This document shows, in pieces, positions 9,143 to 18,338 of a DNA stretch of 64,000 bases. The position numbers were made by a program, and so were the translations under genes. The DNA lies in contig JAEXMK010000212.1 of the NCBI GenBank assembly GCA_023444445.1, positions 1-64,000 on the forward strand, in the 5' to 3' direction. How positions within the stretch are numbered: the stretch's first letter is position 1; every line of letters starts with the position of its first letter. The notes beneath the pieces were generated by a model. That model saw only the letters and a program-made list of their open reading frames with translations, was not told where the DNA came from and searched no databases. Source of the DNA: Pseudomonadota bacterium. Its GTDB lineage: Bacteria > Pseudomonadota > Alphaproteobacteria > Rhizobiales > Rhizobiaceae.

Positions 9143-12100
9143 TCAATGGAAGTCACGCGATTTAACCCGGATTTCCTCTCTTTCATATTCTTCCAGATCC
9201 GGCGAAGGGCGCTTCTTGAGATCGCGCCTGTCCAGATGGGATATGCCGCGATGAAACTCGTCGCCACGCCCATGTGGCAGCGGAAAAGCATGATTTCGCT
9301 CCCCGACACTCGCCAGTTCTCCCGAAAGATCGGTCAGCCGGTGGGCGACCAGATGCACAACCTCGCCTTCGCGCTGAATCTTGCCGTAAATGCCGACCAT
9401 GCCGGCCGTTAACACCACGCGGCGGTACTTTTCGAAGGTTTTCACCCATAGAACCGCATTAGCAATGCCCGTCTCGTCTTCCAGCGTCATAAAGATCACG
9501 CCCTTTGCCGAGCCGGGACGCTGGCGCACCAGTACCAGGCCCGCTGTTTCCAGCCACGCGCCATCCCTTGAACGATAGGCTTCAGCGCAGGTGACGATGC
9601 GACGGCTCGAAAGATCACGACGCAGGAAGGTCATGGGATGTTCGCGCAGCGTCAGCCCCACATGACCGTAATCCTGCACCACCTCGCCACCATCAGTCAT
9701 GGGCCTGAGCGCAACGGAGGGCTCCTGAAGCTCTTCGATAACGGCATTTTCCCTGACGGCAGCGGCGGCGAAAAGCGGCAGCGGCTCATCCCGCAGGGCC
9801 TTGATGGCCCAGAGCGCCTCGCGCCTGGCGAGCGAAAGCGATGGCAGAAAGGCATCGGCTTCGGCGAGACAGACAAGGGCGGCGGCAGGAACACCCGCCC
9901 TTCGCCACAGATCGTCGACGGAGGCGAAAGGCCGATCCTGCCGGGCGGCGACGATTTTTGCAGCATGGTCATTGGAAAGCCCCTTCACCATGCGCAGTCC
10001 AAGCCGCACGGCATAGCGTTCTTTGCCTTCCGCATTCATCTCGCCTGTTGGCTCAAGCGTGCAATCAAACCGGCTTTCATTGACACATACCGGGCGGACC
10101 TCCACTCCATGATCGCGCGCATCGCGCACGATCTGCGCCGGGGCGTAAAAGCCCATGGGCTGCGAATTCAGAAGCGAGGCACAGAAAATATCCGGATGAT
10201 GGCACTTCAGCCATGCGGAGGCATAGGCAATGAGCGCGAAAGATGCCGCGTGGCTTTCCGGGAAACCATAACTGCCGAACCCTTCGAGCTGTTTGAAGAT
10301 GCGTTTGGCGAAGTCCTCGTCATAGCCGCGTTCCACCATGCCATCGATCAAATCCTGCTGGAACTTGGAGATCGTGCCGACATTCTTGAAAGTCGCCATG
10401 GCGCGACGCAACTGATCCGCCTTGCCGGGAGAAAAACCGGCGCAGTCGATGGCAATCTTCATGGCCTGCTCTTGGAATAGCGGGACACCCAGCGTCTTTT
10501 CGAGAATATTTTTAAGCTCTGGTTTTTCATATCGAACGGGCTCTTTTCCCTGACGGCGCCGCAAATATGGATGGACCATATCTCCCTGAATGGGACCGGG
10601 ACGAACGATAGCGACCTGAATTACAAGATCGTAAAATTCGACGGGCTTCAAACGGGGCAACATTGACATCTGCGCCCGGCTTTCGATCTGGAAAGTGCCT
10701 AGCGTGTCTGCCTTTTGAATCATTGCAAATGTTGCAGGATCATTCGGCGGCATCGCAGCGAGATCGTATTTCTCTCCAGTACGTGCTTCCAACAGATCGA
10801 AGCCACGCTTCATGCAGGAGAGCATTCCAAGCGCTAAGCAATCCATTTTCATGAACCGCACGATATCGATATCATCCTTATCCCATTCGATGATCTGTCG
10901 ATCGTTCATGGTAGCTGGTTCAATCGGGACGAGCTCATCTAACCGATCATGGGAAAGCACGAAGCCGCCGGGATGCTGACTGTGATGGCGTGGCGTGCCA
11001 ACAAGCTGGTTAGCTAATTCAAAAGCGAGTTGCAGGCGACGATCCTCTGTATTGAGGTTCAATTCCTTGACCTGTTTTTCGCCAACGCCCTCGCTCCAGC
11101 GCCAGACCTGCGAGGATAGAAGTTTGGTCAGATCTTCTGGCAGACCTAGTACTTTACCGACATCTCGCAATGCCCCTCGACCACGATAGCGGGTAACGAC
11201 TGAACAAAGCGCGGCTTTATCGTGGCCATAGGTTTTGTAGATCCATTGAATAATGTCCTCACGACGCTGATGCTCGAAATCCACGTCAATATCAGGCGGT
11301 TCACCCCGGTTTTCGGAAACGAAACGTTCAAAGACGAGATTGCTGAAACGAGCAGGATCAATGGCCGTAATACCAAGGACGAAACAGATAACCGAGTTTG
11401 CCGCCGAGCCGCGTCCTTGGCACAAGATATCCATCTTACGCGCCTGTTGGACGATAGCACTCACGGTCAGAAAGTAGGGGGCGTAATTTAACCTGCCGAC
11501 AACATCTAATTCATGATGCAGCGCCCTCTCCACCTTCTCCGGCAAACCATCCGGATAACGCCCCGGCACCGCTTCCCATACCATCTTCTCCAGCGCCTGC
11601 TGCGCCGTCAGCCCCGGCATGCTGCGCTCCTCGGGATATTGATAGACCAGTTCCTTCAGCGAAAATTTGCAGCGTTTCGCAATTTCAAGGCTGCGGGAGA
11701 GCGCTTCGGGGTAACGGGCAAACAGCCGGTGCATCTCTTCCGGCGGTTTCATGTAACGGTCGGCATGCCGCTCACGCCGGAAACCGGCCTCGTCGATGGT
11801 GCAATTGTGCCTTATGCAGGTGACGACATCCTGCAGCATGCGCCGCTCCGGCACATGAAAGAGTACGTCATTGGTGACAACAGTCGGTACACCTGCGACC
11901 TGCGCCATCTCTGACAGTTCGAAAAGCCGCATCTGGTCGTTGGGGCGTCTTCTGAGGCTGAGTGCCATATAGGCCCGGTCGGCAAAAGCGGCTTTGAGAC
12001 GTCGCAGGCGAAGCGCGCAGAGATCATCCGCGAGGTCAGCGAGCAGCACAACGATCAGGCCTTCGCCATAGGCAACGAGATCGTCCCAAGCCAGCCGGCA

Positions 12101-12418
12101 TTTACCCTTGCCGCCCCTTTTTTTGCCGACGGAAAGCAGCCGGCAAAGCCGCCCGTAAGCCCCCCGATCCATGGGATAGGCGAGCACGGAAAGATCGTCA
12201 TCCAGATCGAGCCGGCAGCCGATGACAAGCCGGATACCGAGATTGTTCGCCGCCGCGTAAGCGCGGGGAATGCCCGCAAGGCTGTTGCGGTCCACGATAC
12301 CAAGCGCCTCGATGCCGAGGTTTTTGGCCTGTTCGAAAAGCTCATCGCAGGAGCTTGCACCCCGCAGGAAGGAAAAATGCGTGGTGACCTGAAGTTCGGC
12401 ATAACGCGGCGCGCTCAT
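9143..12418 (-). CDS. dnaE2: Error-prone DNA polymerase DnaE2 (ImuC)
   Basis: A 1091-residue C-family polymerase alpha subunit of the DnaE2 class, the catalytic part of the ImuA-ImuB-DnaE2 translesion mutasome. The N-terminal PHP domain starts with [18 protein letters not shown]. The palm domain carries [15 protein letters not shown]. The C-terminal OB region carries [19 protein letters not shown]. The start at 12418 (MSAPRYAEL) overlaps the imuB stop by four bases; a longer open frame upstream runs inside imuB. The stretch from about 10500 to 11510 (residues about 303-639, spanning the palm) is clearly more AT-rich in codon choice than either flank. For example, 11221-11280 is 45% GC and 10861-10920 is 43%, against 63% for 9901-9960 and 67% for 11581-11640 by hand count. 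This suggests a recombined segment. Confidence 0.96.
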   Translation of the reverse strand: MSAPRYAELQVTTHFSFLRGASSCDELFEQAKNLGIEALGIVDRNSLAGIPRAYAAANNLGIRLVIGCRLDLDDDLSVLAYPMDRGAYGRLCRLLSVGKKRGGKGKCRLAWDDLVAYGEGLIVVLLADLADDLCALRLRRLKAAFADRAYMALSLRRRPNDQMRLFELSEMAQVAGVPTVVTNDVLFHVPERRMLQDVVTCIRHNCTIDEAGFRRERHADRYMKPPEEMHRLFARYPEALSRSLEIAKRCKFSLKELVYQYPEERSMPGLTAQQALEKMVWEAVPGRYPDGLPEKVERALHHELDVVGRLNYAPYFLTVSAIVQQARKMDILCQGRGSAANSVICFVLGITAIDPARFSNLVFERFVSENRGEPPDIDVDFEHQRREDIIQWIYKTYGHDKAALCSVVTRYRGRGALRDVGKVLGLPEDLTKLLSSQVWRWSEGVGEKQVKELNLNTEDRRLQLAFELANQLVGTPRHHSQHPGGFVLSHDRLDELVPIEPATMNDRQIIEWDKDDIDIVRFMKMDCLALGMLSCMKRGFDLLEARTGEKYDLAAMPPNDPATFAMIQKADTLGTFQIESRAQMSMLPRLKPVEFYDLVIQVAIVRPGPIQGDMVHPYLRRRQGKEPVRYEKPELKNILEKTLGVPLFQEQAMKIAIDCAGFSPGKADQLRRAMATFKNVGTISKFQQDLIDGMVERGYDEDFAKRIFKQLEGFGSYGFPESHAASFALIAYASAWLKCHHPDIFCASLLNSQPMGFYAPAQIVRDARDHGVEVRPVCVNESRFDCTLEPTGEMNAEGKERYAVRLGLRMVKGLSNDHAAKIVAARQDRPFASVDDLWRRAGVPAAALVCLAEADAFLPSLSLARREALWAIKALRDEPLPLFAAAAVRENAVIEELQEPSVALRPMTDGGEVVQDYGHVGLTLREHPMTFLRRDLSSRRIVTCAEAYRSRDGAWLETAGLVLVRQRPGSAKGVIFMTLEDETGIANAVLWVKTFEKYRRVVLTAGMVGIYGKIQREGEVVHLVAHRLTDLSGELASVGERNHAFPLPHGRGDEFHRGISHLDRRDLKKRPSPDLEEYEREEIRVKSRDFH

Positions 12419-13932
12419 GCGAAGACCCCGTGAATGAACCAGCCCTGAGAACCAGTCTCGATATGTTCGCCATCGCCTGAGCGGAAAATCCAGAAGCGCT
12501 CGCCGCCTTCGTTTTCCACCATGAAATAATCGCGCACGGCGGCCTTTTCCCGGTCGCGTTTCCACCATTCGCCGAACACCCGTTCCGGCCCGTCGGCGCG
12601 CCGCACGTTATGGCGCACGCCTTTCCAGAGGAAATAACGCGGCGGATGATCCGGCAGCAGCGCCAGTGTCTCGATGGGCTCCGGCTTTGCAAAAAGCCTG
12701 ACCGGGCGTGGCCAGTGGCCGGGCCAGCCGAGCGTATCATCAGGCGCAAGCGCCGCAACCCGGGTCAGAGAACGTTCCGGCACATCGCTCGCCACTGCCG
12801 CATGACGATAGACCCGGTGGCCGCGATTGAGGATGACATCCACCGTATCGGCGATGTCCGCACGGCCTTCCTCCAGAAGCGAGGAACGGGCCTGTGCGGC
12901 GACAAGCGGCTCGGCATGGGTGGCGGTCAGCACCATCATCTCGATGCCGAAGCCGGGGTCGATGGTGTCGATACGGTCGGTCAAAAGCCGGACAAGCTGT
13001 TTGACATCGCGCACCGGTCTGGACGTACCAGCCCGTATGGCCTGCAGGCCGCTATCCACCCGGTGCAGCACCAGATCGACCCGGCGCGCGCCGAGGCCGC
13101 GCTTTTCCAGCGCGGCACAAAGTTCGGCAACCAGCTTTTGGCTATAACGGGCAATCGTCTCCGCCGCCGCGATCGGCTCGGGAAAGGCGCGACGCACCTC
13201 CACCAGTTCGGCCACACGCACCGGCTCTATGGGTTCGCCGATCTCACCGAGCGCCTGGGAAAGACGGCGAACGAGCTCGGGGCCGAAACGCAGGGTCAGC
13301 GGCGCGCGCGGGGCTTGGGCAAGCTCGCCGACGCTGCGGAAACCGAGCACCTTCAGCCCGGAAACGATACGCTCCTCCAGCCTCAACGCAGCAAGAGGCA
13401 GGCCACTGATCGCCACACGCTGCCCGCCCGGCGGCACGATGTTGATCGCCTCACGGCCAAAACGCGCCAGCGCATGGGCCGCCCCCCAGCTATCGGCAAT
13501 GGCGGCGCGGGCGGCAAAGCCTGCGGCATGCAGGCGGTTGACCATGCCGCTCAGCATCAGCGTCTCATTGCCGTGCAAATGGTCCGCACCCGCCGTGTCC
13601 AGCACCAGCCCGTCCGGTGAATCAGCGTCGACGATGGGGGCATAGATGCGCAGGAAATGAAAGGCCAGCTGCTGCAGGGCACGGGCATCACCAGCCGCAT
13701 CCAGGTCTTCAACGAGAAGGCCCGGCACCAGCGCCTGCGCCTTGCTGACCGGCGTGCCGGGGCGGATGCCCGCCGCCTTTGCCGCCTTGTCGAGCGCCAG
13801 CACCAGCCGGCGGCTGCCCTGGCGGCCAATCATGACCAACGGCTTTTCATCCGGCGGCGCGTTCTTGCCCGAAAGACGCCGGAAACGATCCGTCGGCCAT
13901 GTCGGCAGGTAGAGCGAGACGACCCTTTGCAT
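12415..13932 (-). CDS. imuB: ImuB, Y-family polymerase-like mutasome hub
   Basis: A 505-residue protein of the ImuB group, a Y-family polymerase relative that lacks the catalytic acidic residues. It links DnaE2 and ImuA to the beta clamp. The start [17 protein letters not shown] is typical of ImuB and replaces the active-site DxD region of true Y-family enzymes. Recognisable blocks follow: [33 protein letters not shown] and a helix-hairpin region at [18 protein letters not shown]. An in-frame TTG 18 bases upstream is an alternative start. The start lies inside the 3' end of imuA, and the stop overlaps the dnaE2 start. Confidence 0.93.
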   Translation of the reverse strand: MQRVVSLYLPTWPTDRFRRLSGKNAPPDEKPLVMIGRQGSRRLVLALDKAAKAAGIRPGTPVSKAQALVPGLLVEDLDAAGDARALQQLAFHFLRIYAPIVDADSPDGLVLDTAGADHLHGNETLMLSGMVNRLHAAGFAARAAIADSWGAAHALARFGREAINIVPPGGQRVAISGLPLAALRLEERIVSGLKVLGFRSVGELAQAPRAPLTLRFGPELVRRLSQALGEIGEPIEPVRVAELVEVRRAFPEPIAAAETIARYSQKLVAELCAALEKRGLGARRVDLVLHRVDSGLQAIRAGTSRPVRDVKQLVRLLTDRIDTIDPGFGIEMMVLTATHAEPLVAAQARSSLLEEGRADIADTVDVILNRGHRVYRHAAVASDVPERSLTRVAALAPDDTLGWPGHWPRPVRLFAKPEPIETLALLPDHPPRYFLWKGVRHNVRRADGPERVFGEWWKRDREKAAVRDYFMVENEGGERFWIFRSGDGEHIETGSQGWFIHGVFA

Positions 13933-14611
13933 CACAGGCTTCCACTTCAAATTCAGCGCTTTCGCCGCCGCGACATCGCAAAAGCTCCAGCAACCAGCGC
14001 GGCCTACCCACCCCCGGCACCGGCAGGGGCGATGAGGGGCGCACGGAGATACGCCAACGGGTCACCGCCGCAGTCGGCTCACCGAACAGCGCCGCATCTG
14101 CCGCACGCCGGAAGCGGCGGATGGCGATGCCGGTAACCCCAGAGGTTTCCGCCGCCAGCTGCAGCCGTCGCGAGGCGGTCATCGGCAGTTTCGCCACTTC
14201 GCCCATCACCGCGCCGAAACCATTGCAGCGCAAGCCCTCCTCGAAACAGTCGAGCACGCCTTTTTCATCGCGGCATTCAACGATGATGAGCCGGTTCTGT
14301 GACAGGCCAGCCTGCGTCAGCCCCGGCATGAACAGATCCCTGCGGGTGACACACCATAAAACCTTGCCGGAAAGCCGCGCCGCCACACCGGCAGCAAACA
14401 AGGCTGCCGCCGCGCCATCGGCAGCGCCGTTGCCGCCGCCGCTCAGCTCATGCAGGCAACCGAGCTTCAGCCCGCCTCCCGGCAGGTGATGGTCGATGGT
14501 ATCCACGCCGAAAGGCAGGGTCTCGTGCAGCCGCTCAGGGCCGTTACCGATCCTTTCCAGCCTTTCACGCAGCTCTTCGACAACGAGCAACTGGTCCGCG
14601 CGCTTTTGCAT
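13847..14611 (-). CDS. imuA: ImuA, RecA-like mutasome accessory protein
   Basis: A 254-residue protein. The text LPFGVDTIDHHLPGGGLKLGCLHEL near residue 32 is the characteristic ImuA/SulA-like start of the RecA-fold core, followed by GKVLWCVTRRDLFMPGL and RLIIVECRDEKG. The family supports ImuB/DnaE2 lesion bypass after DNA damage. It is the first gene of the imuA-imuB-dnaE2 operon. Its last 86 bases overlap imuB in another frame. A perfect alphaproteobacterial LexA box lies 38 bases upstream of the start. Confidence 0.92.
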   Translation of the reverse strand: MQKRADQLLVVEELRERLERIGNGPERLHETLPFGVDTIDHHLPGGGLKLGCLHELSGGGNGAADGAAAALFAAGVAARLSGKVLWCVTRRDLFMPGLTQAGLSQNRLIIVECRDEKGVLDCFEEGLRCNGFGAVMGEVAKLPMTASRRLQLAAETSGVTGIAIRRFRRAADAALFGEPTAAVTRWRISVRPSSPLPVPGVGRPRWLLELLRCRGGESAEFEVEACDAKGRLALPADMADGSFPASFGQERAAG

Positions 14612-14649
14612 GGCATGAGGGGTTTCAATTCCGGGTTTTCAATCTTACT

Positions 14650-14664
14650 GTTCTTGTTTTGTTC
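14650..14664 (-). promoter_or_regulatory. SOS box (LexA operator) of imuA-imuB-dnaE2
   Basis: The direct repeat GTTC-TTGTTTT-GTTC (read as GAAC-N7-GAAC on the minus strand) matches the alphaproteobacterial LexA consensus GTTC-N7-GTTC exactly. Its edge is 38 bases upstream of the imuA start, where a repressor would block the promoter. The whole gap 14612-14841 holds no other gene. Confidence 0.85.
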
Positions 14665-14841
14665 CTATTTCAGCAAAGAGTCAAGCAACTGACTGTCGCT
14701 CATCAACAGTTTGCACGGGAAGAGAGGATTCTGCCCTTGCAGCGTTTCATCTCGCCGTTAAAACGGAATTGTCCGCTCGCTGCCGTTCTTCTCATGAGAA
14801 CCGATGAGCCACGGACATCAGGGTTTTGGAGGAAACCGCCG

Positions 14842-15198
14842 ATGATCGCCAGCATTCTGATTGCCGTGGTTGCGGCCATCCATATCTACATCGTCATTCT
14901 GGAAATGCTGCTGTGGGAAAAGCCCGCTGGCCGCAAGGCCTTCGGTCTTTCGGCAGACTTTGCCCTGCAGACGAAGGTTCTTGCCGCCAATCAGGGGCTT
15001 TATAACGGGTTTCTGGCAGCCGGGCTAATCTATGGGCTCATGCAGGGCGATGCCGGGCTGAGCTTCAAGGTGTTTTTCCTTATCTGCGTTCTGGTGGCCG
15101 GTATTTTCGGCGCCGTTACCGCCAATACATTGAAAATCCTGTTCATTCAGGCACTGCCCGCCCTTTTGGCGCTTGGCGCGCTCTGGATTGGAGTATGA
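14842..15198 (+). CDS. DUF1304 family membrane protein
   Basis: A 118-residue protein made almost entirely of four hydrophobic helices. The pattern AAIHIYIVILEMLLWEKP near residue 10 and the later ANQGLYNGFLAAGLIYG are signatures of DUF1304, an integral membrane family of unknown function. A GGAGGA lies just upstream of the ATG at 14842. The stop is four bases before the glycerate kinase start, so the two are probably co-transcribed. No function can be assigned. Confidence 0.85.
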   Translation: MIASILIAVVAAIHIYIVILEMLLWEKPAGRKAFGLSADFALQTKVLAANQGLYNGFLAAGLIYGLMQGDAGLSFKVFFLICVLVAGIFGAVTANTLKILFIQALPALLALGALWIGV

Positions 15199-15202
15199 AC
15201 CG

Positions 15203-16489
15203 ATGACCGCATGGAATGACAGCCGCGCCAAAGACGCCCTCAACCGGATATTCATGGCGGCAGTCGCAAGCGCCGATCCGGCGAAAGTGTTGCAACGGCA
15301 TCTCCCCTCGCCGCCCAAGGGTCGCTGTGTAGTCGTCGGCGCAGGCAAGGCCTCAGCCGCCATGGCCGCCGCGCTGGAAACGGCATGGACGCATGTCGAT
15401 CTTTCCGGTGTGGTGGTCACCCGTTACGGCCATGCCGTCCCAACCTCCCGCATCGAGATTATCGAGGCTTCCCATCCCATACCCGATGACAAAAGTGCGG
15501 AAGCCGCGAAACGCATTCTCGCCGCCGTCGAGGGACTGACCGCCGATGATATGGTGATCGCGTTGATTTCCGGTGGCGGTTCGGCTCTGATGGTGGCGCC
15601 AGCCCAAGGCATGACGCTTGCCGACAAGATGGCCGTCAATCGTGCTTTGCTTGCCAGCGGTGCGACGATTTCGGAAATGAACGCCGTGCGCAAGCACCTC
15701 TCCCGCATCAAGGGCGGGCGGCTGGCTTTGGCCGCCAAACCGGCCAAGGTCATTTCGCTGCTGATTTCCGACGTGCCGGGTGACGACCCCTCCGAGATCG
15801 CCTCCGGCCCGACGGTTGCCGATCCGAGCGACATTGAAACCGTACGGGAAATCGTCTCGCGTTATGCGCTCGACCTTCCCGAAACCGTACGCAGGGTTCT
15901 GGAAAAAGGCGAGGAAACACCGAAGGTCGGCGATATCGACGAGGATGTCAGGATGATCGCGGCCCCCTCGCTTGCCCTGCAGGCAGCGGCGGAAGAGGCT
16001 GAGAAGCTTGGTCTTACGCCACTCATCCTCGGTGATTCACTGGAGGGCGAGTCCAAAGATGTCGGCGCCGTCATGGCCGGCATCGCCCTTTCCGCCAGCC
16101 GCAAGGGCTTGCCGGTCAAAGGTCCGGCCGTGCTGCTTTCCGGCGGCGAAACCACCGTCACGCTGAACAGGGGAGTTGGCGGCAAGGGACCGGCCGGCAA
16201 GGGTGGCCGCAACACGGAGTTTCTGCTGAGCCTTGCGTTGACGCTGAAGGGCGCGGACGGCATCTGGGCCATTGCCGGCGATAGCGACGGCATAGATGGC
16301 GTGGAGGATGCGGCAGGTGCCGTGGTGACACCGGATACGCTTGCCCGCATGCGCGCAGCCAGTATCGATCCGCGTCAGTCGCTCGTAAACCACGACAGTT
16401 ACACCGCCTTCAAAGCGGTCGGCGATCTTGTTGTGACCGGCCCAACGCTGACCAATGTGAATGATATCAGGGCGATTTTGATCGGCTGA
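15203..16489 (+). CDS. Glycerate 2-kinase (MOFRL family; TtuD/GckA type)
   Basis: A 428-residue cytoplasmic enzyme of the glycerate kinase type 2 / MOFRL family, often annotated as hydroxypyruvate reductase TtuD. It phosphorylates D-glycerate to 2-phosphoglycerate. Seen in order are GRCVVVGAGKASAAMAAALE near residue 40, the ALISGGGSALMVAPA nucleotide loop near 122, LISDVPGDDPSEIASGPT near 190 and the C-terminal MOFRL part GGKGPAGKGGRNTEFLLSLAL then AIAGDSDGIDG near 350. The ATG at 15203 lies just after the DUF1304 stop and matches family starts better than the upstream in-frame ATG. The enzyme would feed glycerate from tartrate, glyoxylate or glucarate breakdown into central metabolism. Confidence 0.9.
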   Translation: MTAWNDSRAKDALNRIFMAAVASADPAKVLQRHLPSPPKGRCVVVGAGKASAAMAAALETAWTHVDLSGVVVTRYGHAVPTSRIEIIEASHPIPDDKSAEAAKRILAAVEGLTADDMVIALISGGGSALMVAPAQGMTLADKMAVNRALLASGATISEMNAVRKHLSRIKGGRLALAAKPAKVISLLISDVPGDDPSEIASGPTVADPSDIETVREIVSRYALDLPETVRRVLEKGEETPKVGDIDEDVRMIAAPSLALQAAAEEAEKLGLTPLILGDSLEGESKDVGAVMAGIALSASRKGLPVKGPAVLLSGGETTVTLNRGVGGKGPAGKGGRNTEFLLSLALTLKGADGIWAIAGDSDGIDGVEDAAGAVVTPDTLARMRAASIDPRQSLVNHDSYTAFKAVGDLVVTGPTLTNVNDIRAILIG

Positions 16490-16607
16490 TAACGGGGGAT
16501 TTCGCAACGAGTGCTGGCCTTACGGCGCGTGCATCGTGGAGGGTAGACGTTTTGACGGCGTCCTCGGACAGGAGTAATCTGGCAGGGTATCCTTTGGAGC
16601 CCCAGCC

Positions 16608-16856
16608 ATGCGTTTTGGAGTGCTCGTACCCGGCCTGATAGTGGCCCTTAGCCCCGCTTTGGCGGATGCCCACAATTGCAAATGCCGAAATCGCGGCGTC
16701 ATGTTCCAACTTGGCCAGACATCCTGCCTGAAGGTTGATGGCAGTTCCTATCTGGCGCGCTGCGAGATGAAGCTCAACGTCTCCTCATGGACCAAGCTTC
16801 AGGATGGTTGCCCCATAACGGAACGGGCTCAGACGCGGTCAACCCGCGTCAATTGA
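16608..16856 (+). CDS. Small secreted cysteine-rich protein of unknown function
   Basis: An 82-residue protein with a good signal peptide (hydrophobic residues 4-18, likely cleavage after SPALADA near residue 21). The mature part is about 60 residues with five cysteines at 24, 26, 40, 52 and 68, including a CKC motif. I do not recognise a family. The signal peptide, the cysteine spacing and the lack of overlap with another gene support it as real. A GGAG precedes the start by about 13 bases, a little far. The odd number of cysteines after the leader suggests disulfides plus one free thiol, or a dimer. Confidence 0.6.
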   Translation: MRFGVLVPGLIVALSPALADAHNCKCRNRGVMFQLGQTSCLKVDGSSYLARCEMKLNVSSWTKLQDGCPITERAQTRSTRVN

Positions 16857-16980
16857 ATACCTCGTGGCGGGCAGACCACGCTCGGCATCGCAGCCTCATA
16901 TCGCACAGATTGATCTTCCGGCTGTGATCGGTAGTCCCGAACAGAAAGGGCCAAACGATGACGCGAGGCCGTACTGCTTG

Positions 16981-17106
16981 TTTCTTCTCCCCGAGGGGGA
17001 GAAGGTCGCGGCAGCGGGATGAGGGGGCAAGGGTCGAGATATTCGGCAACGTTGCCCCCTCATCCGACCCTTCGGACCACCTTCTCCCCGGCGGGGAGAA
17101 GAAATG
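16981..17106. repeat. RIME-like intergenic palindromic element, complete copy
   Basis: About 126 bases in the same orientation and with the same parts as the copy at 3586-3714: an outer TTCTCCCC/GGGGAGAA hairpin, GCGGGATGAGGGGGCAAGGGT, the complementary TTGCCCCCTCATCCG, and a second outer hairpin. It sits between the small secreted protein and the convergent oxidoreductase gene and fills most of the gap 16857-17129. Confidence 0.8.
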
Positions 17107-17129
17107 CTTGGCCACGTCCGTGTGCAATC

Positions 17130-18317
17130 TTACAGCTTCACCCAGCCGCCGTTCTTCTTGCCGGATTCGATGCACGCCGTGACGAAGGCGACACCCTTAA
17201 CCCCGTCATCGACGGTCGGATAAATCACGGCCTTGTCCAGCGCCGAGCCGTCGCGGCGCGCCTCGATGGCGTGGGCCGCTTCCGTATAGATGGTGGCAAA
17301 TGCTTCGAGGTAGCCTTCCGGATGGCCCGATGGAATGCGGGTAACGCGGGCGGCTGCGGCCCCGGCGCCAGCACCGCCGCGGGTGATCAACTGCTTCGGC
17401 TCGCCGAGTTTCGTGACCCAGAGATAGTTCGGATCGGCCTGGGTCCATTCGATGCCAGCCTTGTCACCATACACACGAACTTTCAGCCCGTTTTCATGAC
17501 CGACCGCAACCTGGCTGCACCAGAGCAGCCCCTTGGCCGCCTGCTTGCCGTCCTTCGGCTTGAAGCGAAGCATCACATGCGCATTGTCATCCAGCCGGCG
17601 GCCTTCGACGAAGGTGTGCACATCTGCCGCCAGCTCGTCGACTTCCAGACCGGAAATGAAACAGCCGAGATTATAGGCGTGCGTTCCGATATCGCCCGTG
17701 GAACCGCCCGCACCCGATTGGGCCGGGTCCGTGCGCCAGACGGCCTGTTTCGCGCCCGTCTGCTCAATGGGTTCCGCAAGCCAGTCCTGCGGATACTCCA
17801 TCTGCACCAAACGGATCGTACCGAGAGCGCCGGTCTCCACCAGTTCGCGCGCATGCCGCACCATCGGATAGCCGGTGTAGTTATGCGTCAGGATGAACAG
17901 CGCATCGGCCTTGTCGGCCACGTCTTTCAGCTTCTTCGCGTCTTCCAGATTGGAGGTCAGCGGCTTGTCGCAGATGACATGGATGCCACGTTCCAGAAAC
18001 GCCTTCGCCGCCGGATAATGCACATGATTGGGCGTGACGATGGCCACCGCCTCGATACCATCCTCGCGCAGCGCTTCCTTTTCGGCCATTTCCTCGAACG
18101 AGCCGTAGCAACGCTCAGCGTCCAATCCCAATTCACGGCCGGAAGCCAAGGATTTTTCCGGGGTCGAAGACAGGGCCCCTGCCACGAGATCGAAACGATT
18201 GTCGAGCCGCGCCGCCATGCGGTGAACGCCGCCGATGAATGCGCCAGAACCACCACCTACCATGCCAAGGCGAATCCGCTTGTTCGCCCTGTCGTTTGTC
18301 TTTCCTTCAATAGCCAT
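17130..18317 (-). CDS. Gfo/Idh/MocA family oxidoreductase
   Basis: A 395-residue NAD(P)-dependent sugar oxidoreductase. The Rossmann motif GMVGGGSGAFIGGVHR is near residue 18, VTPNHVHYPAAKAFLERG near 94 and the family EKP-like triad appears as ICDKPLTSNLEDA near 115. The catalytic GDIGTHAYNLGCF is near 208. The family oxidises or reduces sugar hydroxyls, including inositols and 3-keto sugars. It is the last gene of the minus-strand set containing the TIM-barrel isomerase (21 bases upstream) and the MalFGK-type ABC importer. A second, distinct member is encoded at 25220-26320. Together they suggest oxidation of a transported glycoside. The substrate is unknown. Confidence 0.9.
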   Translation of the reverse strand: MAIEGKTNDRANKRIRLGMVGGGSGAFIGGVHRMAARLDNRFDLVAGALSSTPEKSLASGRELGLDAERCYGSFEEMAEKEALREDGIEAVAIVTPNHVHYPAAKAFLERGIHVICDKPLTSNLEDAKKLKDVADKADALFILTHNYTGYPMVRHARELVETGALGTIRLVQMEYPQDWLAEPIEQTGAKQAVWRTDPAQSGAGGSTGDIGTHAYNLGCFISGLEVDELAADVHTFVEGRRLDDNAHVMLRFKPKDGKQAAKGLLWCSQVAVGHENGLKVRVYGDKAGIEWTQADPNYLWVTKLGEPKQLITRGGAGAGAAAARVTRIPSGHPEGYLEAFATIYTEAAHAIEARRDGSALDKAVIYPTVDDGVKGVAFVTACIESGKKNGGWVKL

Positions 18318-18338
18318 AATATTTCCTCTGCAATGCCT

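Noticed and set aside
7900-9309. A 469-codon minus-strand frame opposite the AraC-type gene
   Set aside because: It overlaps two well-supported regulators, shows no known domain and has the composition of an antisense shadow.
14785-14801. GTTCTTCTCATGAGAAC, considered as a second SOS box
   Set aside because: The halves are inverted and nine bases apart (GTTC-N9-GAAC), not the direct GTTC-N7-GTTC that LexA needs in this group. It may be a weak palindrome upstream of the DUF1304 gene.
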